This document shows, piece after piece, positions 15,364-24,193 of a stretch of 64,000 nucleotides of DNA. The notes under the pieces were generated by a model, which saw only the letters and a list, made by a program, of their open reading frames with translations, made no database searches and was not told the DNA's origin. The stretch covers positions 1-64,000 of the forward strand of contig JASSUJ010000001.1 in assembly GCA_031963405.1 (NCBI GenBank), read 5' to 3'. The translations under genes were made by a program, and so were the position numbers. Positions within the stretch are counted from its first letter, which is position 1. The number at the start of each line of letters is the position of its first letter. The DNA is from JASSUD01 sp031963405 (lineage in GTDB: Bacteria; Pseudomonadota; Gammaproteobacteria; Burkholderiales; Burkholderiaceae).

Positions 15364-16641
15364 GTGAAAGCAACGAATAAAACTTACATGTATGAGACAG
15401 CTTGGTGCAAGTTTTGCCGCGAGCTTGGTTTAATTAAACGATTTATTTGTTTCATGACAAAGCGTAGTAGCGAATATCGTCTCGCGCAAGTCGCTGGCAG
15501 CCTGACTTTTACTACGGTGCTAGCGCTAGTCCCATTGCTCACTGTAGGCTTTGCTATTTTTACAGCATTTCCTCTATTTGCCTCATTTCAGCTTGAGCTG
15601 CAAAATTATTTAGCTGAACATTTAATGCCAGCGCAAATCAGCAATCAAATTTTTGAATATTTGAATCAGTTCTCCGCCAACGCGAAAAGTTTGACTACGG
15701 TAGGCTCACTGGCGCTCGTGGGGACATCGATTATTACCCTGATGACGGTGGAAGCTGAGCTCAATTTAATTTGGCGTGTCCGCAAACCACGGCCACTTAC
15801 GCAGCGTGTGCTGGTGTATTGGGCAAGTATCACACTTGGGCCAATTTTATTGGGTGTGAGTTTTTCGATTTCATCTTATCTGGTCAGCCAGCCTTTACTC
15901 GCGACTCATACGGATGCCTTAGCTGCTAGGTGGTTGTTGGGTAGTGCGACTTTGGCGCTTTCGGTATTGGCTTTGACAGCCTTATATGTTTATTTGCCTA
16001 ACTGCCGCGTGAGATGGCGTGATGCGTTGATTGGCGGCATAGTGGCGGCCGTTGCCTTTGAAGGTGCAAAGCGTGGCTTTGGTTTATATATTCGTCAATT
16101 TCCCACTTATGCTGCTGTATATGGGGCTTTTGCTGCAGTACCAATTTTTTTATTATGGGTATATTTGAGTTGGCTTATCACTTTGGGCGGCGCTGTACTG
16201 ACCTCTGCTTTACCAGCGATCCGAATGGGTGAATTGAAGCGTCCACGTTTTGTGGGGAGCGATTTACTAGATGCACTTGAGTTGCTCGTTAGCCTTGAGA
16301 AAGCGCAAGAGAATAGGGCAGTAGGCTGTACGATAACTGAGCTGGTAAAAATTGTGCAGCGCAGCATTGAAACCACGACACTGCTGCTCACTAAGCTTGA
16401 AGCGCGTGGATGGGTTGCTAAGCTACAGCGAGAAGGCATGGCTGAAAAATGGATATTAATCTTTCCAACACAGCGGATTATGCTATCAGCGCTTTTTGAT
16501 TTATTTGTTATTGACCGCGCTAAATTTATTGCTCAACTTGAGCAGACAGCTATACAAATAGATAGCCAAAAACTGAATAAGGCGCTGAAGAGCAATGAAA
16601 TGAATTTAACACTTGCTGAGCTGATTAATGAGCCAACCTAA
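15364..16641 (+). CDS. yihY: YihY/BrkB family inner-membrane protein
   Basis: A 425-residue integral membrane protein of the YihY (formerly called ribonuclease BN) family. Six or so membrane segments lie between residues 45 and 285, including TFTTVLALVPLLTVGFAIF (about 48-66) and the VYGAFAAVPIFLLWVYLSW segment. A soluble C-terminal domain (about 290-425) with a winged-helix look (ITELVKIVQRSIETTTLLLT) follows, as in beta-proteobacterial members. The transport role of the family is not settled. Translation starts at a GTG right after the divergent wrbA start. The wrbA-yihY pairing is known from Burkholderia. Confidence 0.88.
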   Translation: MKATNKTYMYETAWCKFCRELGLIKRFICFMTKRSSEYRLAQVAGSLTFTTVLALVPLLTVGFAIFTAFPLFASFQLELQNYLAEHLMPAQISNQIFEYLNQFSANAKSLTTVGSLALVGTSIITLMTVEAELNLIWRVRKPRPLTQRVLVYWASITLGPILLGVSFSISSYLVSQPLLATHTDALAARWLLGSATLALSVLALTALYVYLPNCRVRWRDALIGGIVAAVAFEGAKRGFGLYIRQFPTYAAVYGAFAAVPIFLLWVYLSWLITLGGAVLTSALPAIRMGELKRPRFVGSDLLDALELLVSLEKAQENRAVGCTITELVKIVQRSIETTTLLLTKLEARGWVAKLQREGMAEKWILIFPTQRIMLSALFDLFVIDRAKFIAQLEQTAIQIDSQKLNKALKSNEMNLTLAELINEPT

Positions 16642-16863
16642 AGCTTCTATTGGGCGCTGCCAATCAGGCAACAAGAAGGGAGTTAGTTAAGGAAAGTCTG
16701 CTAAATCGGCTTGCCACCTCAACATGTTTTGCCCTCGACTTAGGTAGACTTTTTTTCAATGTAAGCTAGTGAAAAAAAGGGGGCTAACTGAAGCTATAAA
16801 TATATTTTAATTAATGATATCGGATTTTTATATTATTAAAAATAAACTCAAAAAGGACGTCAG

Positions 16864-17265
16864 GTGAAAATTAATCATTTATTTCTGTTTTTTCTTAGTT
16901 TTTTCCTGGGTTGTACTAGCTACAGCCAGGTCAATAATAGCGATCGCTATATTGCAGGTGAGCATGTTTATAGCTTCGAGAAATTAGATAATACGCATGA
17001 AAATTATTATTGTGAGCCGCAAGGTACGGGGCGAGTGATATTTTATAATCACTCAGAAATAATCTCTGGTTTTGATACAAGAGGCGTATTAAAAGCACAT
17101 ACCGATGAGCTTAAGAATTATTATTTTGATGCTTTTCATGACCCTAGAGCAGAGCGTGCAAATATAAAAGGACAAATGTGGGTTATTTCGCCTTCTCAAG
17201 TAAAGCTTAAGTGCTTTCCTGGCAAAGGTGGACGCTCGCAAATTTTCCCTGGGCCGTACGGTTAA
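16864..17265 (+). CDS. Putative lipoprotein of unknown function
   Basis: A 133-residue protein with a lipoprotein signal: a Lys-containing start, hydrophobic stretch LFLFFLSFFLGC, and Cys17 in the lipobox position. It begins with GTG, preceded by AGGACG. The mature part is polar with no recognised domain. The frame lies in an AT-rich patch and has its own terminator downstream. Function unknown. Confidence 0.6.
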   Translation: MKINHLFLFFLSFFLGCTSYSQVNNSDRYIAGEHVYSFEKLDNTHENYYCEPQGTGRVIFYNHSEIISGFDTRGVLKAHTDELKNYYFDAFHDPRAERANIKGQMWVISPSQVKLKCFPGKGGRSQIFPGPYG

Positions 17266-17274
17266 GTAAAGGTT

Positions 17275-17316
17275 AATAAACCAGGAGCGGCAGCATGGCA
17301 CCACTCCTGGTTTATT
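17275..17316 (+). terminator. Strong hairpin after the lipoprotein gene
   Basis: A 13-base perfect inverted repeat (AATAAACCAGGAG / CTCCTGGTTTATT) with a 16-base loop, ten bases after the stop codon. The T-tract is short (TTTATT), but position and stem support a terminator. Confidence 0.75.
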
Positions 17317-17486
17317 GAGCGCCTCTTCAATCTAATCTACTAAAATTTATCCAGCAATTCGCTTAAAGATTGTCAGTTGATTAACGGGTGTGCACAATAC
17401 GAAAACACAAGCTTTGGGGATATAGCGCTGCCCCTTTCTTATCAAGCATGTTGAGGAAAGTTGAAATAGGTTTTCAGGAGATCGTG

Positions 17487-17957
17487 ATGCGTGTCAGTAA
17501 TATTTTAAAAATAAAAGGTAATGCGCTTTTTACGGTAACGGCTGATACGCCGCTGCTTGAGGCTATCGATAGTATGGCAACGCACGATATTGGCTCGCTG
17601 GTGGTAATGGAAAGTGGGCAGCTTGTCGGCATGGTTACCTTCCGTGAAATTATCGGCAAGTTGCATGAAAATGGTGGAGCCATTGGTACTACCACGGTGC
17701 GTAAAGTGATGGATGATCATCCATTAACTTGTACCCTTGAGACTGAAGTGGATGAAGTGCGGCGCATGATGCTTGAGCAACACGCCCGTTATTTGGCCGT
17801 CTTGGATAAGGGCATGCTGATGGGCGTTGTCTCTTTCTATGATGTAGCGAAGGCCGTAGTGGAGGGGCAAGACTTTGAAAATCGCTTACTGAAAGCCTAT
17901 ATTCGCGATTGGCCATCAACTGAAGATGGATCGACCAAAGTAGGGCTAGGACATTGA
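17487..17957 (+). CDS. CBS-domain protein
   Basis: A 156-residue protein made of two CBS domains (about residues 10-65 and 75-130). These pair to bind adenosine-type ligands in many proteins. Visible CBS features are ADTPLLEAIDSMATHDIGSL with VVMESGQLVGMVTFREI, and DEVRRMMLEQHARYLAVLDK with GVVSFYDVAKAV. I choose the ATG at 17487 because it has CAGGAG eight bases upstream and fits the usual start of this family (MRVSNILK); an in-frame ATG at 17388 would add 33 unlikely residues. Single gene; the regulated partner is not known. Confidence 0.88.
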   Translation: MRVSNILKIKGNALFTVTADTPLLEAIDSMATHDIGSLVVMESGQLVGMVTFREIIGKLHENGGAIGTTTVRKVMDDHPLTCTLETEVDEVRRMMLEQHARYLAVLDKGMLMGVVSFYDVAKAVVEGQDFENRLLKAYIRDWPSTEDGSTKVGLGH

Positions 17958-18065
17958 GTAAAAAGCTAGTTTAGCCAAGGGTAAGAAGCTGACAGCAAAC
18001 GCAAACAATCAGGCAACGGCACTTGCCTGGCATAATAGCGACTCTAATTTTTGGTAGAGAGTGAT

Positions 18066-19142
18066 ATGTCTGGCAATACACTTGGTACGCTTTTTACAGT
18101 GACAACTTTTGGTGAATCACACGGACCTGCGATTGGCTGTGTGATTGATGGTTGTCCGCCTGGTTTGACGTTAACCGTGAATGATATTCAAGGTGATTTG
18201 GATCGCCGCAAACCGGGCACATCACGGCATGTCACGCAGCGCAACGAGGCAGATCAAGTAGAAATTCTCTCAGGTGTCTTTGAAGACACGACGACAGGCG
18301 CCCCGATTTGCCTGTTAATCCGCAATACTGACCACCGCAGCAAAGATTACACCGAGATCGCCGAGGCTTTTCGCCCCGGCCACGCAGACTATACCTATTG
18401 GCATAAATATGGCATCCGTGATTATCGTGGAGGTGGCCGTTCATCTGCTCGCCTAACTGCGCCTGTGGTGGCAGCGGGAGCGGTGGCGAAGAAATGGTTA
18501 AGCGAGCATCTGGGCGTGCAAGTACGTGGGTATATGGCAGCGCTTGGCGAGATTGAGATTCCTTTTGTCGATTGGGCATTTACTTCGGAAAACCCATTTT
18601 TCGCACCGAATGCGGAAATTGTCCCGCAGCTTGAAGCGTATATGGATACGCTGCGCCGAGACGGTGATTCAATTGGCGCACGTATTACAGTTGCCGCGAG
18701 TGGCGTGCCAATCGGGCTAGGTGAGCCTGTTTTCGATAGATTGGATGCTGATATTGCTCATGCCATGATGGGCATTAATGCTGTCAAAGGGGTAGAAATT
18801 GGTGCAGGCTTTGCAAGCGTCGCACAGCGCGGCTCACAGCACGGCGATGAAATCACGCCCAACGGGTTCTTGAGTAATCATGCAGGTGGCATACTCGGCG
18901 GCATTTCGAGTGGACAAGATATTGTTGTATCGCTCGCGCTCAAGCCAACTTCAAGCATTCGTACCGAGCGACGCTCGATTAATAAAGTGGGCGAACCAGC
19001 GCTGATCAAAACCCTAGGGCGACATGATCCCTGCGTTGGAATCCGCGCCACCCCCATTGCCGAAGCAATGCTCGCGCTGGTGCTGATTGATCATGCGCTG
19101 CGTCATCGGGGGCAGTGCGGCGATGTACAACGCACCTCCTAA
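18066..19142 (+). CDS. aroC: Chorismate synthase
   Basis: Last enzyme of the shikimate pathway: converts EPSP to chorismate using reduced FMN without net redox change. The product is 358 residues from the ATG at 18066 (MSGNTLGTLFTV), preceded by GAGAG; a TTG at 18051 would add five codons. Signatures: TFGESHGPAIG (signature 1), the central RPGHADYTYWHKYGIRDYRGGGRSSAR region, and GGISSGQDIVVSLALKPTSS. Length is typical. It is a single transcription unit followed by a family B repeat. Confidence 0.97.
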   Translation: MSGNTLGTLFTVTTFGESHGPAIGCVIDGCPPGLTLTVNDIQGDLDRRKPGTSRHVTQRNEADQVEILSGVFEDTTTGAPICLLIRNTDHRSKDYTEIAEAFRPGHADYTYWHKYGIRDYRGGGRSSARLTAPVVAAGAVAKKWLSEHLGVQVRGYMAALGEIEIPFVDWAFTSENPFFAPNAEIVPQLEAYMDTLRRDGDSIGARITVAASGVPIGLGEPVFDRLDADIAHAMMGINAVKGVEIGAGFASVAQRGSQHGDEITPNGFLSNHAGGILGGISSGQDIVVSLALKPTSSIRTERRSINKVGEPALIKTLGRHDPCVGIRATPIAEAMLALVLIDHALRHRGQCGDVQRTS

Positions 19143-19179
19143 GCTAATTTCTAGCATCTATTTCATAAATGCCTATTCC

Positions 19180-19290
19180 TGGGGTGAGGTATTGAATTAA
19201 ATACCTCACTTCACCTCAACTGTTGTTGTGGCAATTGAGGGCATGCTTTAGAGATGGTTGCGTTGGGTCTTCTAGAGTAGTTGGGGTTTG
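19180..19290. repeat. Dispersed repeat family B, copy 1
   Basis: Contains GGGGTGAGGTATTGAATTAA, which is close to the stretches at 26476 and 27312, plus internal inverted pieces (GAGGTA ... TACCTC) and TTGTTGTGGCAATTGAGG. The remaining part of the gap up to 19418 shows nothing else. Confidence 0.55.
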
Positions 19291-19418
19291 GGCAATTAAG
19301 AACCTTTGCATTCCAATAAATGGAAATATATCTGCCTCAATCAGAAATACGTTAAATTAAATGTGAATTTTTCTCAAAGGAAAAAATAAGCATCAATTTT
19401 GAAGTGCATAAAAAATTT

Positions 19419-21044
19419 TTATGCTAAATAATTTAATTTTATATCATCTAAAAAAGAATGCTTTAGATGAGATCCTTTTGTGCTAGACACAATTTTTGCG
19501 TATTCCTCACTTTTATTTTTTTTATGCTCTTCTCTGTATGTAGGTCCCTTTACTCTGCGTATGCCTCCATCATTGCAATATATAGCTTCCTCACTTTTCT
19601 CTAAATTTAAGATTATTATTTCTGTTTCTAAAATTCTTTCTAAAAAATAATCAAATGCATTTCTTTTGAAATTATTTTTAGATAAAAATAATATTCTAAT
19701 TCCATTGTTTTTTATTAAATCAAAGATAACGTCTAATATTCCATTATTGTATTCTTTATTTTCTTCGTGCAGATCGGTTATCAAATTGTTTGATAAGTTT
19801 ATGTTTTTTATATTCGGAGTTAAAATTCTGTTTAAATTTCTAACTCCTTCGTTGCTGATATCATTGCTTTCTAGTGATAACGTACGAAGTGTGGGGGGAA
19901 GCCTGTCTTCTAAATCAAGAAACCATGTGTTGCCGCTTGCCACTTTATTTAACGAAAGCATAGAAATAGACGTATATTGAAGACCTTCTGCTAGATTCGC
20001 TATACATTTTTCAACGGTTGGATTATCCTCAATGATTAATTGGGAATTATTTCCATATAATGCTTCCCCTAATTCTTTCATATGAGATGGCAAAAAATTA
20101 CCATTATTTTTTAAGGATAGGGTAATTTTTCCAGGCCTTATATATTCTTCAATTTCCCCAGAAGCTAGCTCTCTAATTTTTATAAAAGGATATTGGATAG
20201 CCAGTGCAAGTTGCTTGATTAGTTCGATCGAAGGGATGTGGATCCCGGAATTTAATATTTTTATATCTAAGCTTTTAATGGATTTTTGATGTTTTGTGGC
20301 GGCGAGTAACGCATAAAATATAACCTTAATATTATACTTGCTATGGACGCAAGCATTTAAAATAATGGGGTCTTCTTTATGATTATTTGGAATAAACACA
20401 TTCCATGATAAATGCTTTATAGATGATGACTGGAGAGTGGCTGATAAGCGATCTATGGGATTTAAAATTTTTTTAATATTATTTACTAAGTCAGTATATA
20501 ATGGATCATTATTTCTAAGTACGCATGGTTGATCAAAAAACCCTTTTTTCTTAATAAAACGCTGGACGGACTCTCTGCTCCACGCATGCTGCGCTGCTAT
20601 GCCGCATTCTTCTGAAGTTGTTAGCAACCTATTAATAATATTCCGAGTTAGGCTGTCGGATTTCTTCAGTTCAACTAGTCGTTTTACGGTTTGAGCCTGA
20701 TCCATGCCCTTTAGTGACAAGGCAATAATCTCTACCATTAACTCGGTAATCTCATAGACACGTCGCGCCGCTGTAGTTGGGGGTGGAGCAATTTTTTTTG
20801 ATTCTGCGGGCGTTTTTTTTTGTTGCGCTTGATCTACGCCCTTCAATGACCAACCAAAGATCTTTGCCATTACCTCGGTAATCTCATAGATACGTTGTGC
20901 TACTGAAGTTGGTGGAAAAGCAACCTCTTGTGATTCTGCGGGCGTTTTTTTTTGTAATCTTTGAGAAGGTGGAGGCTCGACGTTAGAAAAAATATAGGAA
21001 TGCTTACTCAAAAAGTATGCTTTCGTAATGGAATTAAGACTCAA
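19419..21044 (-). CDS. Leucine-rich-repeat protein with duplicated N-terminal repeat (effector-like)
   Basis: A 541-residue protein. Residues 31-74 and 75-118 are two copies of a 44-residue unit (QKKTPAES.. PP..A.R.YEIT.. SLKG.DQAQ), repeated in frame at DNA level. Residues 350-470 carry leucine-rich repeats of the ribonuclease-inhibitor-like kind: LRTLSLESNDISNEGVRNL, IKNINLSNNLITD and IRILFLSKNNFKRNAF. The C-terminus is Lys-rich. There is no signal peptide. It starts with TTG, supported by CTGGAG ten bases upstream. Base composition is much more AT-rich than aroC and etfD on either side, which suggests acquisition. LRR proteins of this kind in symbionts and pathogens often bind host proteins; that role is an inference here. 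Confidence 0.75.
   Translation of the reverse strand: MSLNSITKAYFLSKHSYIFSNVEPPPSQRLQKKTPAESQEVAFPPTSVAQRIYEITEVMAKIFGWSLKGVDQAQQKKTPAESKKIAPPPTTAARRVYEITELMVEIIALSLKGMDQAQTVKRLVELKKSDSLTRNIINRLLTTSEECGIAAQHAWSRESVQRFIKKKGFFDQPCVLRNNDPLYTDLVNNIKKILNPIDRLSATLQSSSIKHLSWNVFIPNNHKEDPIILNACVHSKYNIKVIFYALLAATKHQKSIKSLDIKILNSGIHIPSIELIKQLALAIQYPFIKIRELASGEIEEYIRPGKITLSLKNNGNFLPSHMKELGEALYGNNSQLIIEDNPTVEKCIANLAEGLQYTSISMLSLNKVASGNTWFLDLEDRLPPTLRTLSLESNDISNEGVRNLNRILTPNIKNINLSNNLITDLHEENKEYNNGILDVIFDLIKNNGIRILFLSKNNFKRNAFDYFLERILETEIIILNLEKSEEAIYCNDGGIRRVKGPTYREEHKKNKSEEYAKIVSSTKGSHLKHSFLDDIKLNYLA
20691..20954 (-). repeat. Two tandem 132-base units inside the LRR gene
   Basis: The DNA for residues 31-74 and 75-118 of the LRR protein is an in-frame tandem duplication of 132 bases; GATTCTGCGGGCG followed by a T-run appears in both units. 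Confidence 0.85.
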
Positions 21045-21552
21045 AATTTGTCTCCAGAATTTTAATTATTTCTATAAAAAGAATTTATATATTTTGACGC
21101 ACGCTCTTTAAATACAGCTTCAGGGCATACTGTCTTATTTAAAATAATTTCTATTTATGCAATTATTATTCCAATTGAATTTTCTATATTCTCGCTATAT
21201 GCTTATTCGTCTTTATAAAAACGAATCAGTCTGGCTCGTGCTATAAGCAGCATTATTCGATATCTACAATTAAGAAATTCTGGCTCTTGTAACTACCCTA
21301 TATAAGCTTTTCAATTTGGCAGGTTTTTTGTTACGCATCCAATATGAATATACTCTTGGTGGGTTAATTCCTCTGCAAATAGGCTATGACGGGCGTAGGG
21401 AAACGCGACGGCAAAAGGGGAGACTGTAATCGTTGGGAGGAAGCATCGACTGTAAATAGCCGCGCATATTAACAAGAATTAGCTAAAACACCAGATCAAA
21501 AAGCGGCGGAGTGGGGAAGAAACTGAAAAATACTATAATCTACTTAGATTAT

Positions 21553-21576
21553 CAGGAGGATTTTAAAATCCTCCTG
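21553..21576. repeat. 24-base perfect palindrome downstream of etfD
   Basis: CAGGAGGATTTT followed directly by its exact reverse complement. It lies 42 bases after the etfD stop. It has no clear T-run on the minus strand, so terminator function is uncertain. The rest of the gap 21045-21618 shows no gene. Confidence 0.6.
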
Positions 21577-21618
21577 GGTTTAAAAAAGCTAGGTGTTGGA
21601 TTTTTTTGAAAACTTTCC

Positions 21619-23331
21619 TTACATATTTGGATAATTCGGTCCACCACCGCCCTCTGGTGCTACCCAAACGATATTTTGCGTGGGGTCTTTAATATCGCAC
21701 GCCTTACAGTGCACACAATTTTGCGCGTTAATTTGTAAGCGCTGTGCGTTGGGTGCAGCATTAGGACTGACCTGATCATCTGCCACAAACTCATAAACAC
21801 CGGCTGGGCAATAACGCTGCTCTGGTCCGGCATACGTACGTAGATTGACCTCGACGGGGACTTTCGGGTCTTTCAACGTTAAATGTACAGGCTGATTTTC
21901 TTCGTGATTGGTATTCGACAGAAACACCGATGACAACCGATCAAAAGTCAACGTGCCATCTGGTTTCGGATAATCGATGGGTTGAAATTGTGCGGCAGGT
22001 CGCAGGCAAGCGTGATCGGGCAGGCGATGATGAAGTGTCCACGGCACATTGCCACCGAAAATCTTTTGTTCAACCCCAGTCATTAATGTACCGGCCACTA
22101 AGCCTTTGCTCATCCATTGCTTAAAGTTGCGTGCTTGGTACAGCTCGTCATACAACCATGATTGCTTAAAGGCTTGTGGGTAGGCATCTAGTGAATCAGC
22201 TTGGCGGCCTGCTCGTAAGGCGTCAAATGCTGCTTCAGCGGCCAGCATGCCGGTTTTAATGGCAGCATGACTGCCTTTGATGCGTGCCGCATTGAGAAAA
22301 CCTGCTTCACAACCAACCAGTGCACCGCCTGGAAACACGAGTTTGGGCAAGGAGCTAAGCCCACCCGCGGCAATTGTCCGTGCACCGTATGAAATACGCT
22401 TACCCCCGGTGAAAAAATGACGAATCGCAGGGTGTGTTTTGTAGCGTTGAAACTCTTCAAACGGCGACAGGTAAGGGTTGGCGTAGCCAAGCCCAACGAC
22501 CAAGCCTACGGCTACCTGATTGTCTTCCAAGTGGTAGAGAAAGGCACCGCCATAGGTGGCATTGTCAAGCGGCCAGCCAGCACTATGAATAACCAAGCCT
22601 GCTTGATGCTGGGCTGGATCAATCTCCCACAATTCCTTAATGCCAAGTCCATAAACTTGTGGGTCGCTATGCTTATTTAATTGATACTTATGCTGCAACT
22701 GACGCCCCAAATGACCGCGTGCGCCCTCACAAAAAAGTGTGTACTTGGCGTGCAATTCCATGCCCAATTGGAAACGCTCAGTGGGTTCGCCATCACGTCC
22801 TATCCCCATCTCGCCAGTGGCTACGCCAATGACTGCGCCAGCGTCGTTATATAAAACTTCAGTGGCTGCAAAGCCGGCAAAAATATCTACGCCATGCGCT
22901 TCAGCAACGGTGCCAAGCCAGCGCACTACATTCGCCAAGCTAATTACATAATTGCCGCCATTTTGAAAATTATCTGGCAGTAACCAATCAGGCACTTGAA
23001 ACGCTTTATTGCGCGTTAAAAAAAGAAAGCGGTCCTCTGTCACTAAAGCTTTAAGGGGCGCGCCTTGCGCGTGCCAATCAGGAATTAGCTCGCTCAGGGC
23101 ATCGGGATCCATCACCGCGCCTGATAATGTGTGTGCACCAATCTCCGCACCTTTCTCCAGCACACATACGCTAATTTCACTGCCTTTTTCTTGCGCAAGT
23201 TGCTTAGCTCGAATGGCTGCAGCGAGCCCTGCTGGGCCTCCACCGACAATGACCAGGTCATATTCCATCGATTCGCGTGGGCCATACTGCTGAATAAGGG
23301 GGGAGGTTGGGGAAGAAGAGGTCATGCGCAT
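21619..23331 (-). CDS. etfD: Electron transfer flavoprotein-ubiquinone oxidoreductase
   Basis: Inner-membrane-associated FAD and 4Fe-4S enzyme that passes electrons from electron-transfer flavoprotein to ubiquinone. At 570 residues it has normal length. Visible: FAD-binding GGGPAGLAAAIRAKQLA (about 30-46), the LEKGAEIGAHTLSGAV ubiquinone/FAD region, GALVGCEAGFLNAARIKGSH, and the C-terminal cluster Cys residues in RYCPAGVYEF and NCVHCKACDIKDP. The first 20 residues before MEYDLVIVG are probably disordered, and a start at that internal Met is possible. No ETF subunit genes are in the window. Confidence 0.95.
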   Translation of the reverse strand: MRMTSSSPTSPLIQQYGPRESMEYDLVIVGGGPAGLAAAIRAKQLAQEKGSEISVCVLEKGAEIGAHTLSGAVMDPDALSELIPDWHAQGAPLKALVTEDRFLFLTRNKAFQVPDWLLPDNFQNGGNYVISLANVVRWLGTVAEAHGVDIFAGFAATEVLYNDAGAVIGVATGEMGIGRDGEPTERFQLGMELHAKYTLFCEGARGHLGRQLQHKYQLNKHSDPQVYGLGIKELWEIDPAQHQAGLVIHSAGWPLDNATYGGAFLYHLEDNQVAVGLVVGLGYANPYLSPFEEFQRYKTHPAIRHFFTGGKRISYGARTIAAGGLSSLPKLVFPGGALVGCEAGFLNAARIKGSHAAIKTGMLAAEAAFDALRAGRQADSLDAYPQAFKQSWLYDELYQARNFKQWMSKGLVAGTLMTGVEQKIFGGNVPWTLHHRLPDHACLRPAAQFQPIDYPKPDGTLTFDRLSSVFLSNTNHEENQPVHLTLKDPKVPVEVNLRTYAGPEQRYCPAGVYEFVADDQVSPNAAPNAQRLQINAQNCVHCKACDIKDPTQNIVWVAPEGGGGPNYPNM

Positions 23332-24023
23332 CCTTGCGGCGATTCATTTTTATTTAATAGATTGTCTAGCAATCAAGAGGCTGCCCGCAACCTTGTCACT
23401 AACTTTGATGTGCTTCGAATAAATCTTTCAGAAGTAAAAGCATATACTTTTGCGTCTATTTCTCAGAATCTGTGAGAGGCGATGCAAGCGCATTATGCCT
23501 TTTTGTTGTACTAGCGCTTTGCCAGCATCGGTTTTCTTCGCTCGCGATTTATGTAGCGTCTTCTGAAAGCGTCAACAGATATAGGCAAACGCTGATATTT
23601 GCTTAGATTATGGCTTTCTTAGCGAAGAGGTAGGCAGGTTTTGCGAAGCAAAAGCTGGGTATGAGGGTGATAGCCATTTTGCCAGCTTTCCCAAGTCTTG
23701 GATGTGCGTTACATTGCCATTCATGGTTCTTTTAATTATCAAGCGAGCTATTGGCTCATATTGAAATTAAAATTGATAGAAATTATCTTAAGCGCGCTAA
23801 AAAATACTTAGAAAACTTATTAGAAGTTTGTAATCCCAGGTAAAAAACTAGCTAAAACTTTTGTCTATTACATTTATGCTCAGGTTTTTTTGTGCCTATA
23901 TTTGGCTTTATCTAGCTAAGATTTTGCTTCTGGTTGGCAATTTTCAACAATAACTTAGGCGTGCTTTGTTTAAATTTTATTTAATTGCGTCGTCTTGTGA
24001 AATGTTAAGCGCGTCAATGAAGC

Positions 24024-24071
24024 TTTAGGTAAGGGCTGAATAAGCTGCGAATTATTCAGCCCTTACCTAAA
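24024..24071. promoter_or_regulatory. 20-base perfect inverted repeat upstream of relA
   Basis: TTTAGGTAAGGGCTGAATAA and its exact complement separated by eight bases (GCTGCGAA). It lies 122 bases before the relA start. No T-run follows. It may be a leader hairpin or protein site, or a relic of a mobile repeat. The rest of the 860-base gap (23332-24193) shows no gene. Confidence 0.6.
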
Positions 24072-24193
24072 TAGACTGAAAGTAAAAAATTCTCATGTAA
24101 ACAGCACACTGGTATAGCACAGAGGTATGACAGAACGCGCGGTTTATTTAGCGTTTCCCTAAATAGAGCAAAAATTTGCAATGATGTTGCTTA

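Noticed and set aside
19419..21044. Possibility that the 44-residue repeats are TAL-effector-like DNA-binding repeats
   Set aside because: TAL-like repeats of Burkholderia are 33-35 residues with a variable di-residue; these are 44 residues, only two copies, and of different sequence.
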